Counted from the stretch's first letter, positions 52,073 to 60,622 are shown. The stretch is DNA of 64,000 nucleotides from Alphaproteobacteria bacterium (GCA_025350465.1 JANXXU010000006.1:1-64000), one strand, 5' to 3'. Made by a program: numbers and translations. Notes: generated from the sequence alone by a model not told the origin.

Positions 52073-52795
52073 TTAGCGGCTGCGCAATCGCAATTCGCGC
52101 TTGGCGAGCGTGCGTTGCAATGTGATGCGCTCCTTGACGGTCAGCGGCCCTTTGCTCGCGACCGCCTCGCCCGTGTCGCGCGTCGCTGGCTTGCGCCGGC
52201 GCCCCGCGATGAGCAACCGATCGAGCCCGACACGGTCGATGGTCCAGCTGCGCACGGGACCGGAGTCGATGTGAATGAAATGCGAGTGCGGATACCAGCC
52301 AACGCCGCCGCGCTTCATGAGACGCGCCGCCGTCGCCGCGTCCGCAAGCTTGCCGTCGAAGGTGATGTCGATGGCGCGCCCGACGATGTGCTGGCTTTTC
52401 TCCGCGACCCCGAAGAGTCGCGTCGCCAGCATGTCGTTCGTTCTCTTCGTGCGATAGCCAGAAAGCACCGTCGCGCGGGGCGCCTCCACCTGGTCCAAGA
52501 CATCGGCGAGGAAGTCGAGCGTCTCGACATAGAGCGGGCCCACGACATTCTCATGATGATCGCGCAGCAAGTAAGAGAGATCGGTCATTGCATTGGGTAT
52601 CGGCCCGATCTCGTCGCGATAGGGGCCGTCGAAATTCTCGCCGGTATGGGCATTGTGCAACGTCAGCCGCCGCGGTCGCGATGACGCTTCTTTGGGGGCC
52701 GGGCCGCCTTCATAAAGCGGCACGGCGAGACCGGCGCGTCCGAAAACCAAGATCGCGCCGGTCGCCAACAGAAGATCGCGCCGTCGTAGAATCAT
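52073..52795 (-). CDS. DUF882 (YcbK-like) cell-wall peptidase M15-type protein
   Basis: The 240-residue product has a twin-arginine-like leader (RRRDLLLATGAILVFGRAGLA). The DUF882 pattern follows: LTLHNAHTGENFDGPYRD, ATVLSGYRTKRTNDMLATRL, EKSQHIVGRAIDITFDGKLA and RGGVGWYPHSHFIHIDSGPV, with the metal-binding His and Asp of the D-Ala-D-Ala carboxypeptidase/endopeptidase fold. It likely cuts peptidoglycan cross-links in the periplasm, like MepK of E. coli. A basic C-terminal tail of about 40 residues is unusual. It is convergent with the DUF3604 gene. Confidence 0.9.
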   Translation of the reverse strand: MILRRRDLLLATGAILVFGRAGLAVPLYEGGPAPKEASSRPRRLTLHNAHTGENFDGPYRDEIGPIPNAMTDLSYLLRDHHENVVGPLYVETLDFLADVLDQVEAPRATVLSGYRTKRTNDMLATRLFGVAEKSQHIVGRAIDITFDGKLADAATAARLMKRGGVGWYPHSHFIHIDSGPVRSWTIDRVGLDRLLIAGRRRKPATRDTGEAVASKGPLTVKERITLQRTLAKRELRLRSR

Positions 52796-52829
52796 GACTC
52801 AAATTGTTCCGGCGGCGCCCCGCAATTGG

Positions 52830-53840
52830 TCAAGCGGCCAAGGCCTTGGCGAGCGCCGGCAAACTCACATCCATGCGATAGTCGACGCTCGTATGGTCGT
52901 CCGGAAATTCCTCGTAGACATGCGGAACGTCGAGACGCTTCAAAGCCCGGGTCAGCATTCGCGCCCCGTAAACCAGATCGTACTGATCGACCTCGCCGCA
53001 ATCGATGTAGAGTTTTTTGAGCGTCTTCAAGCCCGCGGCGCGCGTTTCCGCCATGCGCACCGGATCCCATTTCTGGAAATTTGCCCAGCGCTCCGGAATG
53101 AGTTCGCAGGTCTGCAAGTCGACCGGAAGCCGCACGCCGAGATAGGCGTCAGGGTCAGGGTCGTATGTGGCGCACATCGCCAAGTCCATGAGGATGTGCA
53201 CTTCCCCGTCCTTGGTTTTCTTCTTCGCAAAAAAGCCGTCGAGCCAATCCTTGAGGTTTCCGTTCGTCTTCGCCACGGCGCGCAACACCCGCGGCATGTC
53301 GCGCAGATAACAAAGCTCAAATCCCATGTCGCCCGAATGGCACGCCGCCGCCGACCAGAAGTCGGGATGCAGCAGCGCGTGCGCGATCGCCCCGTACCCG
53401 CCCGAGCTCTTGCCGAAGACGCCGCGCCGCCCCGGCCCGCCGCAGCCGAATTTGCGCTCGACCATCGGCACGCATTCTTGCAGCAGAAAATCGTCCCACC
53501 GTCCCATTGCCGCCGAGTTGATGTACTGATTGCCGCCGAGTTTGGTGAAGCAATCCGGGAAAGCCGCGACGACCGGCGGCATTTCCCCGGCCGCGATCAG
53601 CCGGTCGAGCCGCTCGGGCGCGTTCTCGCCGAAATTTTTCCAATTGGTGTGCGCGGGGCCGCCGGCCGTGAACCCGACGAGATCGACGAGCAAGGGCAAG
53701 TCCCGCCCGTCGCTGCCGGCCGGCACATAGACGTCGACGAGCCGTGTCGTCGGATCGCCCAGCATGTTCGTCTTGAGTACGTCGCTCTTGATCGAGAGGC
53801 GATGAATGTTGCCTTGCGGTGTCGCGTGATCGCGGCGCAT
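52830..53840 (-). CDS. Esterase-D/enterochelin-esterase-type hydrolase
   Basis: The 336-residue product resembles putative esterases of the alpha/beta-hydrolase fold. VDVYVPAGSDGRDLPLLVDL, FPDCFTKLGGNQYINSAAMG, GVFGKSSGGYGAIAHALLHP (serine elbow) and EEFPDDHTSVDYRMDVSLPA (catalytic His) are visible. No signal peptide is seen, so it is probably cytoplasmic. AGAGGA precedes the ATG at 53840. It is divergent from the glycerophosphodiesterase gene with 79 bases between. The substrate is unknown. Confidence 0.85.
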   Translation of the reverse strand: MRRDHATPQGNIHRLSIKSDVLKTNMLGDPTTRLVDVYVPAGSDGRDLPLLVDLVGFTAGGPAHTNWKNFGENAPERLDRLIAAGEMPPVVAAFPDCFTKLGGNQYINSAAMGRWDDFLLQECVPMVERKFGCGGPGRRGVFGKSSGGYGAIAHALLHPDFWSAAACHSGDMGFELCYLRDMPRVLRAVAKTNGNLKDWLDGFFAKKKTKDGEVHILMDLAMCATYDPDPDAYLGVRLPVDLQTCELIPERWANFQKWDPVRMAETRAAGLKTLKKLYIDCGEVDQYDLVYGARMLTRALKRLDVPHVYEEFPDDHTSVDYRMDVSLPALAKALAA

Positions 53841-53919
53841 GAAAGAAATCCTCTGGTCCGGTCCATACCTGTGGAACCCGCACACTAGCACTTTCGCGTC
53901 GTCTGAGGAGGACGGTTAC

Positions 53920-54681
53920 ATGAAGCCCGCCCGCTACAAATTTCTGGAGCATGACGGCGTTCTCGCCTTTGCCCATCGCGGCGGCGCGCGCGAGGCGCCC
54001 GAGAATACGATGAAGGCGTTCGCCTATGCGGTCGACCTCGGCTATTGCTATTTGGAGACCGACGCCTATGCGACGAGCGACGGGGTGCTCGTTTCGTTTC
54101 ACGACGACAAGCTTGATCGCGTCACCGATCGCGCGGGCCGTGTGGAGGCGCTGTCGTGGGCCGAATTGCGAGAGGCGCGCATCGGCGGCGTCGAACCCAT
54201 TCCCCTCCTCGAGGACTTGCTAGGTGCATGGAGTCACGTGCGCCTCAACATCGACCCGAAGCATGATGCCGCAGTCGCGCCACTCGTTGCCTTGATCAAG
54301 CACATGGGAGTTGAGGACCGCGTCTGCATCGGCTCGTTTTCGGACAAACGTATTCGCCGAATCCAGCAGGCGTTCGACGGCGCTGTTTGCACATCGCCGG
54401 GGCCGGCGGGCGTGCTGAAGCTCAAGAGCGCCGCAATGGGCTTGCCGGTGCGCAAGTTTCGCGAAGGGTGCGTTCAAGTGCCGTCGCAAGCTCGCGGTAT
54501 CACGCTCGTCGATCGTCGCTTTGTTCAAGCGGCGGAACGCTATGGATTGCAGGTCCATGTCTGGACCGTCGATGAGGCGGCGGAAATGAATCGCCTGCTC
54601 GACCTCGGCGTGCACGGCTTGATGACCGATCGCCCGCGCGTGCTGAAAGAAGTTCTCCAAGCCCGTGGTCGTTGGAGCTGA
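53920..54681 (+). CDS. Glycerophosphodiester phosphodiesterase
   Basis: The 253-residue product has the GDPD TIM-barrel pattern. LAFAHRGGAREAPENTMKAF carries the HRG active-site His, CYLETDAYATSDGVLVSFHD carries the metal ligands and second His, and VRLNIDPKHD and LQVHVWTVDEAAEMNRLLDL follow. It hydrolyses glycerophosphodiesters to glycerol-3-phosphate and an alcohol. No signal peptide is seen, so it acts in the cytoplasm. GAGGAGG precedes the ATG at 53920; an earlier in-frame ATG at 53839 overlaps the divergent gene and is unlikely. Confidence 0.92.
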   Translation: MKPARYKFLEHDGVLAFAHRGGAREAPENTMKAFAYAVDLGYCYLETDAYATSDGVLVSFHDDKLDRVTDRAGRVEALSWAELREARIGGVEPIPLLEDLLGAWSHVRLNIDPKHDAAVAPLVALIKHMGVEDRVCIGSFSDKRIRRIQQAFDGAVCTSPGPAGVLKLKSAAMGLPVRKFREGCVQVPSQARGITLVDRRFVQAAERYGLQVHVWTVDEAAEMNRLLDLGVHGLMTDRPRVLKEVLQARGRWS

Positions 54682-54752
54682 GCGTGACGCGCTGCTCTAT
54701 TGTTACCGCCCCGACTGCGGCTACGGCATTCACGGGAATGATTTTCGCTGTT

Positions 54753-54990
54753 ACCGCCCCCGCTGCGGGGCGGTCGATACGTTCGTAGGCGGCAGCCGGA
54801 GAACGGATCGGGTGGGGGGACGGCCGAGAAAGGTTGAAACACAAAGGACACCAAGCCGCTCTGCCTCTTCGTGATCTTTGTGACCTTAGTGGTTCAATAT
54901 TTTTTCAGAGCGCAACCGTCCCCCCACCCGAACCGATTTCGCGCGTGGCCCGCGCAAAATACAGTTCGACCGCCCCACAATGGGGGCGGT
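54753..54990. repeat. Complex intergenic repeat with paired GC-rich palindromes
   Basis: Two hairpins with the same arms, ACCGCCCC/GGGGCGGT, sit at 54753-54774 and 54969-54990. Between them CGGGTGGGGGGACGG (54809-54823) is matched perfectly by its inverse at 54916-54930. Inside that lies a third, imperfect inverted pair of CACAAAGG-type motifs (about 54834-54856 and 54867-54896). A partial direct copy of the first hairpin starts near 54703. No gene is present between 54682 and 55035. The nested symmetry suggests a non-coding mobile repeat (MITE-like) inserted in another repeat. Confidence 0.75.
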
Positions 54991-55035
54991 ACCAAATCAA
55001 TGCTGGCGAGGCGAACAGCGTCGTCGCGCCGGCTG

Positions 55036-55692
55036 TCAGTGAGGCCGGCGCTTCAATCCCTTCTGGCGCAACTGCCAGAGCAACGCGTCGATGCGATCCT
55101 GACCGAAGAACGGTTCGCCCTCGAACGCGAAGGTCGGCACGCCCCAATGCCCTGCGGCTTTGTGCGCCGCCTCATTTTCTTTGATGATCGCTTCGAAATG
55201 TTCGGGGTCGCGTGTGATCGCCTGGTCGAGTTCGTGCAAGTCGAGCCCGGCGCGCGCGGTCGCCTCGGCAAGGTGCGTTCCCTCATGCCAGTTCTGGACG
55301 CGCCCGCCGTAGAGCGTCGTCGACACTTCGAAAATGAACGGCAAGCCGCGATCGCGCTCTGCCGCTGCAACGCCGAGCCTGGTAAGGCGATGGATATAGG
55401 GTTGCGCCTTTGCGACCTCGCCGGTTGTGAAGTCCATCACGACCGGATCGGGCTTGGGCCACATGAACGGGGTCTCATGGCGCTGCGCCTCGCGCATCAC
55501 GTCGCGCACGAGATAAGGGAGCCATTGCGGATTTGCGCTCTTGAAGAATCCGTCGAGCCGCACGGCGATGGGATAGACGGGCCGTACCCGAAAATTCAGC
55601 GCCCATTCTTTCTCGAGCGCCACCATCCGCGGCGTCGCCAAATAGGAATAAGGGCTGCGGAACGACCAAAAGACATCGACCGTTAGGGTCAC
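55036..55692 (-). CDS. DsbA-fold isomerase, 2-hydroxychromene-2-carboxylate isomerase-like
   Basis: The 218-residue product has the kappa-GST/HCCA isomerase pattern. VDVFWSFRSPYSYLATPRMV opens the thioredoxin-like fold with a Ser in place of DsbA cysteines. It continues through FRVRPVYPIAVRLDGFFKS, MWPKPDPVVMDFTTGEVAKA and HWGVPTFAFEGEPFFGQDRI, which contains the cis-proline. It probably uses glutathione in the breakdown of aromatic or other hydrophobic compounds. The start is uncertain; I take the GTG at 55692, since the upstream in-frame TTG lies in apparent promoter sequence. Confidence 0.8.
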   Translation of the reverse strand: MTLTVDVFWSFRSPYSYLATPRMVALEKEWALNFRVRPVYPIAVRLDGFFKSANPQWLPYLVRDVMREAQRHETPFMWPKPDPVVMDFTTGEVAKAQPYIHRLTRLGVAAAERDRGLPFIFEVSTTLYGGRVQNWHEGTHLAEATARAGLDLHELDQAITRDPEHFEAIIKENEAAHKAAGHWGVPTFAFEGEPFFGQDRIDALLWQLRQKGLKRRPH

Positions 55693-56047
55693 GGGCTCCA
55701 ACTCCAAGGCTGTATTTTGCTGCGACCGCTCGGCAAATCGGCAAGGTCTATAGTTAAGTAGCAAACTTTAAGCTGACCTTGCCAGCATCGCCACAACCCG
55801 TAGTTCGTAATCTTCATGCAGCGGGCGAAGTTTTTTCGTGTTGCCCTCATTCGGCAATCCACCGCTGGTACGTGCCGGGCGTCGCTGGAAGCTCATTTTC
55901 ACGCGGAATCTACAAGGCTTCCGGCTTGACTCGGCTTCCGCTCTCGCGCCTGAATGATTAACTTGCTGGGCCAAGCCGTTGGGAGGCTTGGGTTTCGCCG
56001 TCGTGCCGTAACGTGCGGTGATTTGTGCGAAAAGTTGGGGGGAGCAT
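55693..56047. other. Divergent promoter interval with an inverted repeat
   Basis: This 355-base interval separates the DsbA-like gene (minus) and the Sel1-repeat gene (plus). It holds GGCAAGGT (55740-55747) and ACCTTGCC (55776-55783), a perfect 8-bp inverted repeat with an AT-rich 28-base centre, well placed for an operator. No convincing gene is present. Confidence 0.45.
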
Positions 56048-57583
56048 ATGCACCTGTCGCGTGCCCGGCAGAAGCTCGTTGCACTCTTGCACGGCACTTC
56101 GCGTCTTGGGCTGATTTCACTCTGCCTTGCGGTTGTGCTTGGCGGATTGATGGCAGTGTTCCAATTGCCTTCGACGGTCCGCGCCGACTCTTATGAAGGG
56201 CTGCAATCGTACGAGCAGGGACGCAAGGACGAGGCGATCCATCTTCTCCGTCGCGCCGCATGGCAAGACAACGACATCTTTGCTCAGCTCAAGCTCGGCG
56301 ACATTTACAGCGCCAAGAGCGAAAGCGACAAAGGCTATCGCGATCCGGTTGAGGCGGCGGTCTGGCTCTATGTCGCGCTCTTGAACGTCAACGTGGGCGA
56401 GAATCTTTACTACCGCCCGGTGGTCGACAAATTGTCGACACGCTTCAACGACGCCCAGAGCAAACTTCAAGACATCTACAACAACCTGCTGCAGGACGAA
56501 CGCATCGATCTGCGAAACCGGATTACCTATATCGAAGCATGCCGCGGTCCCGACGGATTGATTCTATTGGGGCAACTGCATGATCGCCGCTTCGAGCGCA
56601 CGTCGATCTATCTTCCGCCCACCGAAGAACAGGGACCCACAGGCGGCGGCGAAGATTATTGGTCGCAAAACGGCCCGTCGGGATCCTATTACTCCTCGAC
56701 CCCGTACGGCTCGGGAACGTTGCCGTCGTTTCGCTCGCCCCTTTATGGCGAAACGCAGCCGATCGAAAAGAGCGACCTCGAAGCGAGGCTGTTTTACAAA
56801 CTCGCCGAGATCGAAGGCTATCCTTACGCGAAGGAGTATCTCGAGGGCCTCGCGGACTCCGCCTATTCCTACACAGCCGGCCCCGCCGATCCAAAACAGG
56901 CCGACCTTCAGGCGCGCGCGAAAGCCGATCGCTGGTTGTCGCCGTTCGAGTTTTATGCGGCCGAGACGCGCTATCGCGGCGAATTGCCTTCGGGCTTGGT
57001 GTTGAGCGACGAGTGCCCCGTCAACAACGCCCGTGAAAAAGCGCTGATGATGGGCAGGCAGCTGATACCGCCGCCGATCTTGTTCGAGATGCTGGATTTC
57101 CTGGGCTTCGCGCGCGGCTTCGGCCCGCGTGACATGCCGCGCGCCATTTCGAAATATCAGGATTTCTTGGGCGAACCGCAGACCGGCGAATTGACGCCCA
57201 TTCAGATCGTGCGGCTCTTGCAGATTGCGGCGGTGCGCGGCCACAAGAAGGCGCAGCGCTGCCTGGGAATCATGTACGTGAAGGGTGTCGGCGTCGTGCG
57301 CAATCTCGTGCGTGCCGAAAAATGGCTTCTCGCCGCCGCCGAACAGGGCGACGGCGAAGCGATGTACGCGCTTTCCGAACTTTACAGCTTAGGCGGTCGC
57401 GGAATTGAAAAGGCCGAGGACAAGGCGAACCGCTATCGACAGGGCTCGGCCGTCGCGGGCTTCGCGCCAGTGCGCTCCGAATTCTTGCGTTTGTTGGAGA
57501 ACCCGCCGCCGCCGGATCAAGCGCCGCACCAGCCGCGCCGCCATTATCGCCATGCGGCTGACGAGCCGGCGTCCGATGAGTGA
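56048..57583 (+). CDS. Sel1-repeat membrane-anchored protein
   Basis: The 511-residue product has an N-terminal membrane segment or signal anchor (LGLISLCLAVVLGGLMAVF). A Sel1/TPR-like stretch follows (LLRRAAWQDNDIFAQLKLGD, EAAVWLYVALLNV), then a central Ser/Tyr/Gly-rich low-complexity part (about 185-225). A second pair of Sel1 repeats lies near 405-475 (LLQIAAVRGHKKAQRCLGIM, AEKWLLAAAEQGDGEAMYAL). Such repeats scaffold protein complexes. GGGGGAGC precedes the ATG at 56048. Its end overlaps the beta-helix gene by eight bases, so it opens a four-gene envelope cluster of unknown function. Confidence 0.75.
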   Translation: MHLSRARQKLVALLHGTSRLGLISLCLAVVLGGLMAVFQLPSTVRADSYEGLQSYEQGRKDEAIHLLRRAAWQDNDIFAQLKLGDIYSAKSESDKGYRDPVEAAVWLYVALLNVNVGENLYYRPVVDKLSTRFNDAQSKLQDIYNNLLQDERIDLRNRITYIEACRGPDGLILLGQLHDRRFERTSIYLPPTEEQGPTGGGEDYWSQNGPSGSYYSSTPYGSGTLPSFRSPLYGETQPIEKSDLEARLFYKLAEIEGYPYAKEYLEGLADSAYSYTAGPADPKQADLQARAKADRWLSPFEFYAAETRYRGELPSGLVLSDECPVNNAREKALMMGRQLIPPPILFEMLDFLGFARGFGPRDMPRAISKYQDFLGEPQTGELTPIQIVRLLQIAAVRGHKKAQRCLGIMYVKGVGVVRNLVRAEKWLLAAAEQGDGEAMYALSELYSLGGRGIEKAEDKANRYRQGSAVAGFAPVRSEFLRLLENPPPPDQAPHQPRRHYRHAADEPASDE

Positions 57584-59216
57584 CCACGCGCCCAGCGAAA
57601 GACGAAGGAATGTTGTCGTCATGAGATCGCGAGCCTTGAATTGGTTTGCAATGGGATTGCTGAGCGCGGCCGCGACAATCACCGGCCTCTTCGCGTTGAC
57701 GTCGCCGGCCTCGGCCTACAGCGCTGCGCAAGCCGAGGCGCAGACCGAGCCCGCCAACGATCCTTACAGTTTTCCCAACATCGAACTCTGCTGCAAACCG
57801 CACCCGCCGCGTCCGCCGAGCTATTGCGATCGCTTCCCGGAGTCGCCGCGTTGCATCTGCCGGCGGCGGCATCATGGCCACGGTCACGGCGACGACGGTG
57901 ATCGCGACGGCGGCTACGACGGCGGACACCACGGGCATCACGACGATGACGGCGATCGCGAGTGCCGCGATGAAGGCGGGCACGGGTCGCATGGTCATGA
58001 CTCGGTCGACGTGGATTGCGGTGCCAATCCAAAGTCGCGCCACGTTTTCACGACGCTGCAAGAAGCGGTCGAGGAGGTCGAAGCCGGTGGCGTCATCCGC
58101 GTTCGCTCCGCCTTCCCCGGCAGCGGCTGTGTCGGAAATATCGTCATCACCAAAAGCTTGACGATCCAGGGCGTTGGCGGCGCCGTCGACGACGGTTATC
58201 GCGGCGCGCGGGGCGATGATGCCTACCGCGGAGCGCCCGGTGACCGCGAGCCGGTTACGGCCGTCGTCGATGGCTGCATCAGCATTTGGGGCCCGGGACG
58301 CCCCCGCGTGACCCTTCGCGACATCGAAATCCTGGGCACGACCACCGGCTATAACAAGGACTGCAATCCCGCGCCGGAAGTCAACGAAGGGTCGACCGGC
58401 CTAACGCCGCCGCGCACGCGCACGGGCGAGAATCTATTCACGGCCCTGTTGGTCGACGGCGGAACGTTGATCGGATCGAACGTGAGCGTGCGCTCCGCCG
58501 GACGCGCCTTCTTTGCCGAGCACAGCGTCGTCGAATTCACCGGCGGAAATTTCGCGGCGCATCCGGCCTACGACGCCGCCGATGCTGCGGTCTGGCTGCT
58601 GCGCACTCAGGCGACGTTTCGCGGCGTCTCGATCGCCGGCGGCCGCGATGGCGTCGTCATCAGTATGCTCGACCGCTACCCGGTGACCTTTACCGACGTC
58701 GCGGTGCTTCCCGTGCGCACGCAAGTCGGCGGGGTCTATCCCGCGGACGGTCGCCTTTATCGCGGCAAGACGGGTGTGCGCATCAAGGTCGATTACGAGG
58801 ACTTGCCCTCGACCGCCGATCACGATGTGGCCGAATTCAAATGGTCGGGCGGCACGGTGCATGGCTATCGCCAGGGCGTAGATGTCGGACCGGGCGTCAA
58901 CGGCTCGATCACCGGCGTCGCCATTGTCGACACCAAGCGCGCCGTGCATTTCGCGCGCGGCGCCCAGATCGCGTTCGACTCCAACAAGATCACGGGCAGT
59001 CAGGGCGTCGCGATCCAAATCGATCCTGGCGCGGTCGGCCAGGCTTCGGCAAACGATGTATCGTGCGCTCACGGCGAGTGCATCTGCTATGGCGGGGACT
59101 GCGCGAGTGGCGATGCCGGCATCGAAGCTCCGGGTTTCGCGCTGCGCAGCAATGTTTGCCGTCGCGAAGGGGGGCGCCCCCGTGACTATGAAGACGTCGG
59201 CGGCAGCGATTGGTGA
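57576..59216 (+). CDS. Secreted parallel beta-helix protein with His/Asp-rich linker
   Basis: The 546-residue product has a signal peptide (MGLLSAAATITGLFALTSPASA) starting about residue 23, several Cys residues, and a strongly His/Asp/Gly-rich linker (about 110-155) with repeated HGHGHGDDGD and GHHGHHDDDGD runs that should bind divalent metals. From about 160 it reads as a right-handed beta-helix: HVFTTLQEAVEEVEAGGVIR, NIVITKSLTIQGVGGAVDDG, then repeated short strands. Such folds bind or cleave polysaccharides, but no lyase signature is clear. It overlaps the Sel1 gene by eight bases. A start at the ATG at 57621 is an alternative. Length is typical of a single-domain helix. Confidence 0.7.
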   Translation: MSDHAPSERRRNVVVMRSRALNWFAMGLLSAAATITGLFALTSPASAYSAAQAEAQTEPANDPYSFPNIELCCKPHPPRPPSYCDRFPESPRCICRRRHHGHGHGDDGDRDGGYDGGHHGHHDDDGDRECRDEGGHGSHGHDSVDVDCGANPKSRHVFTTLQEAVEEVEAGGVIRVRSAFPGSGCVGNIVITKSLTIQGVGGAVDDGYRGARGDDAYRGAPGDREPVTAVVDGCISIWGPGRPRVTLRDIEILGTTTGYNKDCNPAPEVNEGSTGLTPPRTRTGENLFTALLVDGGTLIGSNVSVRSAGRAFFAEHSVVEFTGGNFAAHPAYDAADAAVWLLRTQATFRGVSIAGGRDGVVISMLDRYPVTFTDVAVLPVRTQVGGVYPADGRLYRGKTGVRIKVDYEDLPSTADHDVAEFKWSGGTVHGYRQGVDVGPGVNGSITGVAIVDTKRAVHFARGAQIAFDSNKITGSQGVAIQIDPGAVGQASANDVSCAHGECICYGGDCASGDAGIEAPGFALRSNVCRREGGRPRDYEDVGGSDW

Positions 59217-59261
59217 ATGCGATGAGGGTGCAAGGCGTGTCGACAGCAGGGAGGGCGGAAA

Positions 59262-60242
59262 TTGTACCGCCGCGCCGGCACCATGGCTAAGCGGCTCGGA
59301 TTTGACCGGCTCAAAATTTTTGTGCGGACACTGGCGATGAATCAAAAGACCACGACGAGCAATGGCAGAGGTTGGCCGCGACGTTGGTGGGAAAGGTTGT
59401 TCGCCGTCGTCTTGATTCTGATCGCGGTGATCGCCGCCGTCATTTTGTTCCTGATCATGGCGCGCGGCTATTGCGAATGCCGCACCTGGGCGGAATGGAC
59501 GGCCGGCAGCTCGTGCCCTGAGGGCTGCAGTGCGGCGCAGACGCCCACCGATTGGAACCAGGACGCGCTCTTGTATTGCCGCAAACAGCTCGGCTCCTAC
59601 GGCTCGACCGAAGTCAGCGATTTGCCCGGCGCCTCGCAATGGCCGACCGTCCATGAGCGCTATTTCGTCTATCAATCGCCCAGCGCCTCCGAGGTCTATT
59701 TCTTCTTGGCTGTGCAGTCGTCCGGTTACGGCGATCCGTCGTCGACCGTTACGGGTTCGGCCGTGAAGGTGGACGTCATGCGAACGAATATCGCGGAGCC
59801 GTGGAACCCGATTCCCGTATCGTGTTCCGGCCCGCGGTTGATATCTGAGGCGACCCCGACGGCCGCAGGCGGCGGCAGTTCGGATCGCACGTGGGGCTGG
59901 TACTGCCGCGTCTCGGGTCCGCAAGGCGGCTTCCCGGGTCCGGGCGGATTCTCGAATTATCGCGTTTACGTCAAAAACCTGTCGCCTCAGCCGCTGCGCT
60001 ATTGCTACGTGGCCGTTTGCGACCGAAAATATCCCAAGAACGATAAGTGCACGGACCCGGCGATCGCCCTGCAAATCCAGTCGACGCCGGGACGCGGGTA
60101 TCCGGCGAGCGGGTATCCGGCGAGCCCGTCCTACTCGCCGGCCTATCCGACTTCGCCCTATCCGAGTTCGCCCAGTTCGTCATATCCAACCTCGCCGGGG
60201 ACTTTGCCGCCTCCGCCTCCGTCGAGCAGCACCGGGCAATAA
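59262..60242 (+). CDS. Membrane-anchored protein with Pro/Ser/Tyr-rich repeat tail
   Basis: The 326-residue product has one membrane helix near residues 44-66 (ERLFAVVLILIAVIAAVILF). An extracytoplasmic cysteine-rich domain follows (about 68-270; CECRTWAEWTAGSSCPEGC, YCYVAVCDRKYPKNDKC), and a tail of about 50 residues made of repeated GYPAS and YPTSPY-type units ends in a proline run. GGAGGG lies six bases before the TTG at 59262, which I take as the start; the ATGs at 59283 and 59337 are alternatives without a good site. It sits in the same strand run as the Sel1 and beta-helix genes. The family is not recognised. Confidence 0.6.
   Translation: MYRRAGTMAKRLGFDRLKIFVRTLAMNQKTTTSNGRGWPRRWWERLFAVVLILIAVIAAVILFLIMARGYCECRTWAEWTAGSSCPEGCSAAQTPTDWNQDALLYCRKQLGSYGSTEVSDLPGASQWPTVHERYFVYQSPSASEVYFFLAVQSSGYGDPSSTVTGSAVKVDVMRTNIAEPWNPIPVSCSGPRLISEATPTAAGGGSSDRTWGWYCRVSGPQGGFPGPGGFSNYRVYVKNLSPQPLRYCYVAVCDRKYPKNDKCTDPAIALQIQSTPGRGYPASGYPASPSYSPAYPTSPYPSSPSSSYPTSPGTLPPPPPSSSTGQ
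60096..60125 (+). repeat. Tandem 15-bp duplication in the tail-coding region
   Basis: GGGTATCCGGCGAGC occurs twice back to back (60096-60110 and 60111-60125). The unit encodes GYPAS in frame. This is the kind of in-frame repeat that expands or contracts by slippage, giving tail-length variation. Confidence 0.85.
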
Positions 60243-60282
60243 GGGGGCCACGAAACAGGGACAAGGAAAGGGTGCCTGACCT

Positions 60283-60546
60283 TTGTCTGACGACCGGCCG
60301 AAGCTGATCTCGGCGCCGACCTCCTTCTCGCAAGGGGTCGCGCGCACCGACACGCGCACCTGGTTCGTCATGCTCGCGATTTTGGCGATCGCGGTTGCGC
60401 TCGTCCTGACGCTCGGCGTCTTCCACAAAAAAGTGCCGATGTTCGGCAACGCGCCCTTCGGCAGAGCCCCGCCGCCGCAGCAGTCGCAGAGACTTCACGA
60501 AATCCCCGTCGTCCCAATGCCCCCGCAACCGCCGAAGCCGCGCTGA
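60283..60546 (+). CDS. Small single-pass membrane protein with proline-rich C-terminus
   Basis: The 87-residue product has a polar N-terminus, one membrane helix (about 27-46, WFVMLAILAIAVALVLTLGV) and a basic, proline-rich tail (PPPQQSQRLHEIP, PPQPPKPR). Its only plausible start is a TTG at 60283 with GGAAAGGG about 13 bases upstream, so the start is uncertain. It lies 40 bases after the Pro/Ser/Tyr-tail protein gene on the same strand and is probably its last partner. No family is recognised. Confidence 0.5.
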   Translation: MSDDRPKLISAPTSFSQGVARTDTRTWFVMLAILAIAVALVLTLGVFHKKVPMFGNAPFGRAPPPQQSQRLHEIPVVPMPPQPPKPR

Positions 60547-60594
60547 TCTAGGGCGTCGGCGGGGCGCGTTTTGCTTTTTCGTACTTTTGAAATC

Positions 60595-60614
60595 TGCCAA
60601 CCGTGAGGTTGGCA
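60595..60614 (-). terminator. Hairpin downstream of tRNA-Arg
   Basis: TGCCAACC (60595-60602), a four-base loop and GGTTGGCA (60607-60614) form a perfect 8-bp stem. Read on the minus strand it lies eight bases beyond the tRNA CCA end and is followed by GATTTC, so it is a plausible, weak terminator for the tRNA. Confidence 0.5.
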
Positions 60615-60622
60615 AAAGGCCT

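Noticed and set aside
55768-56097. 109-codon minus-strand frame upstream of the Sel1 gene
   Set aside because: No ribosome site, no recognisable pattern, and it overlaps the Sel1 start and an operator-like repeat.
58434-60074. 546-codon open frame antisense to the beta-helix and tail-protein genes
   Set aside because: The sense strand shows a signal peptide, beta-helix strands and a membrane helix; the antisense frame is Arg/Asp/Ala-rich without motifs.
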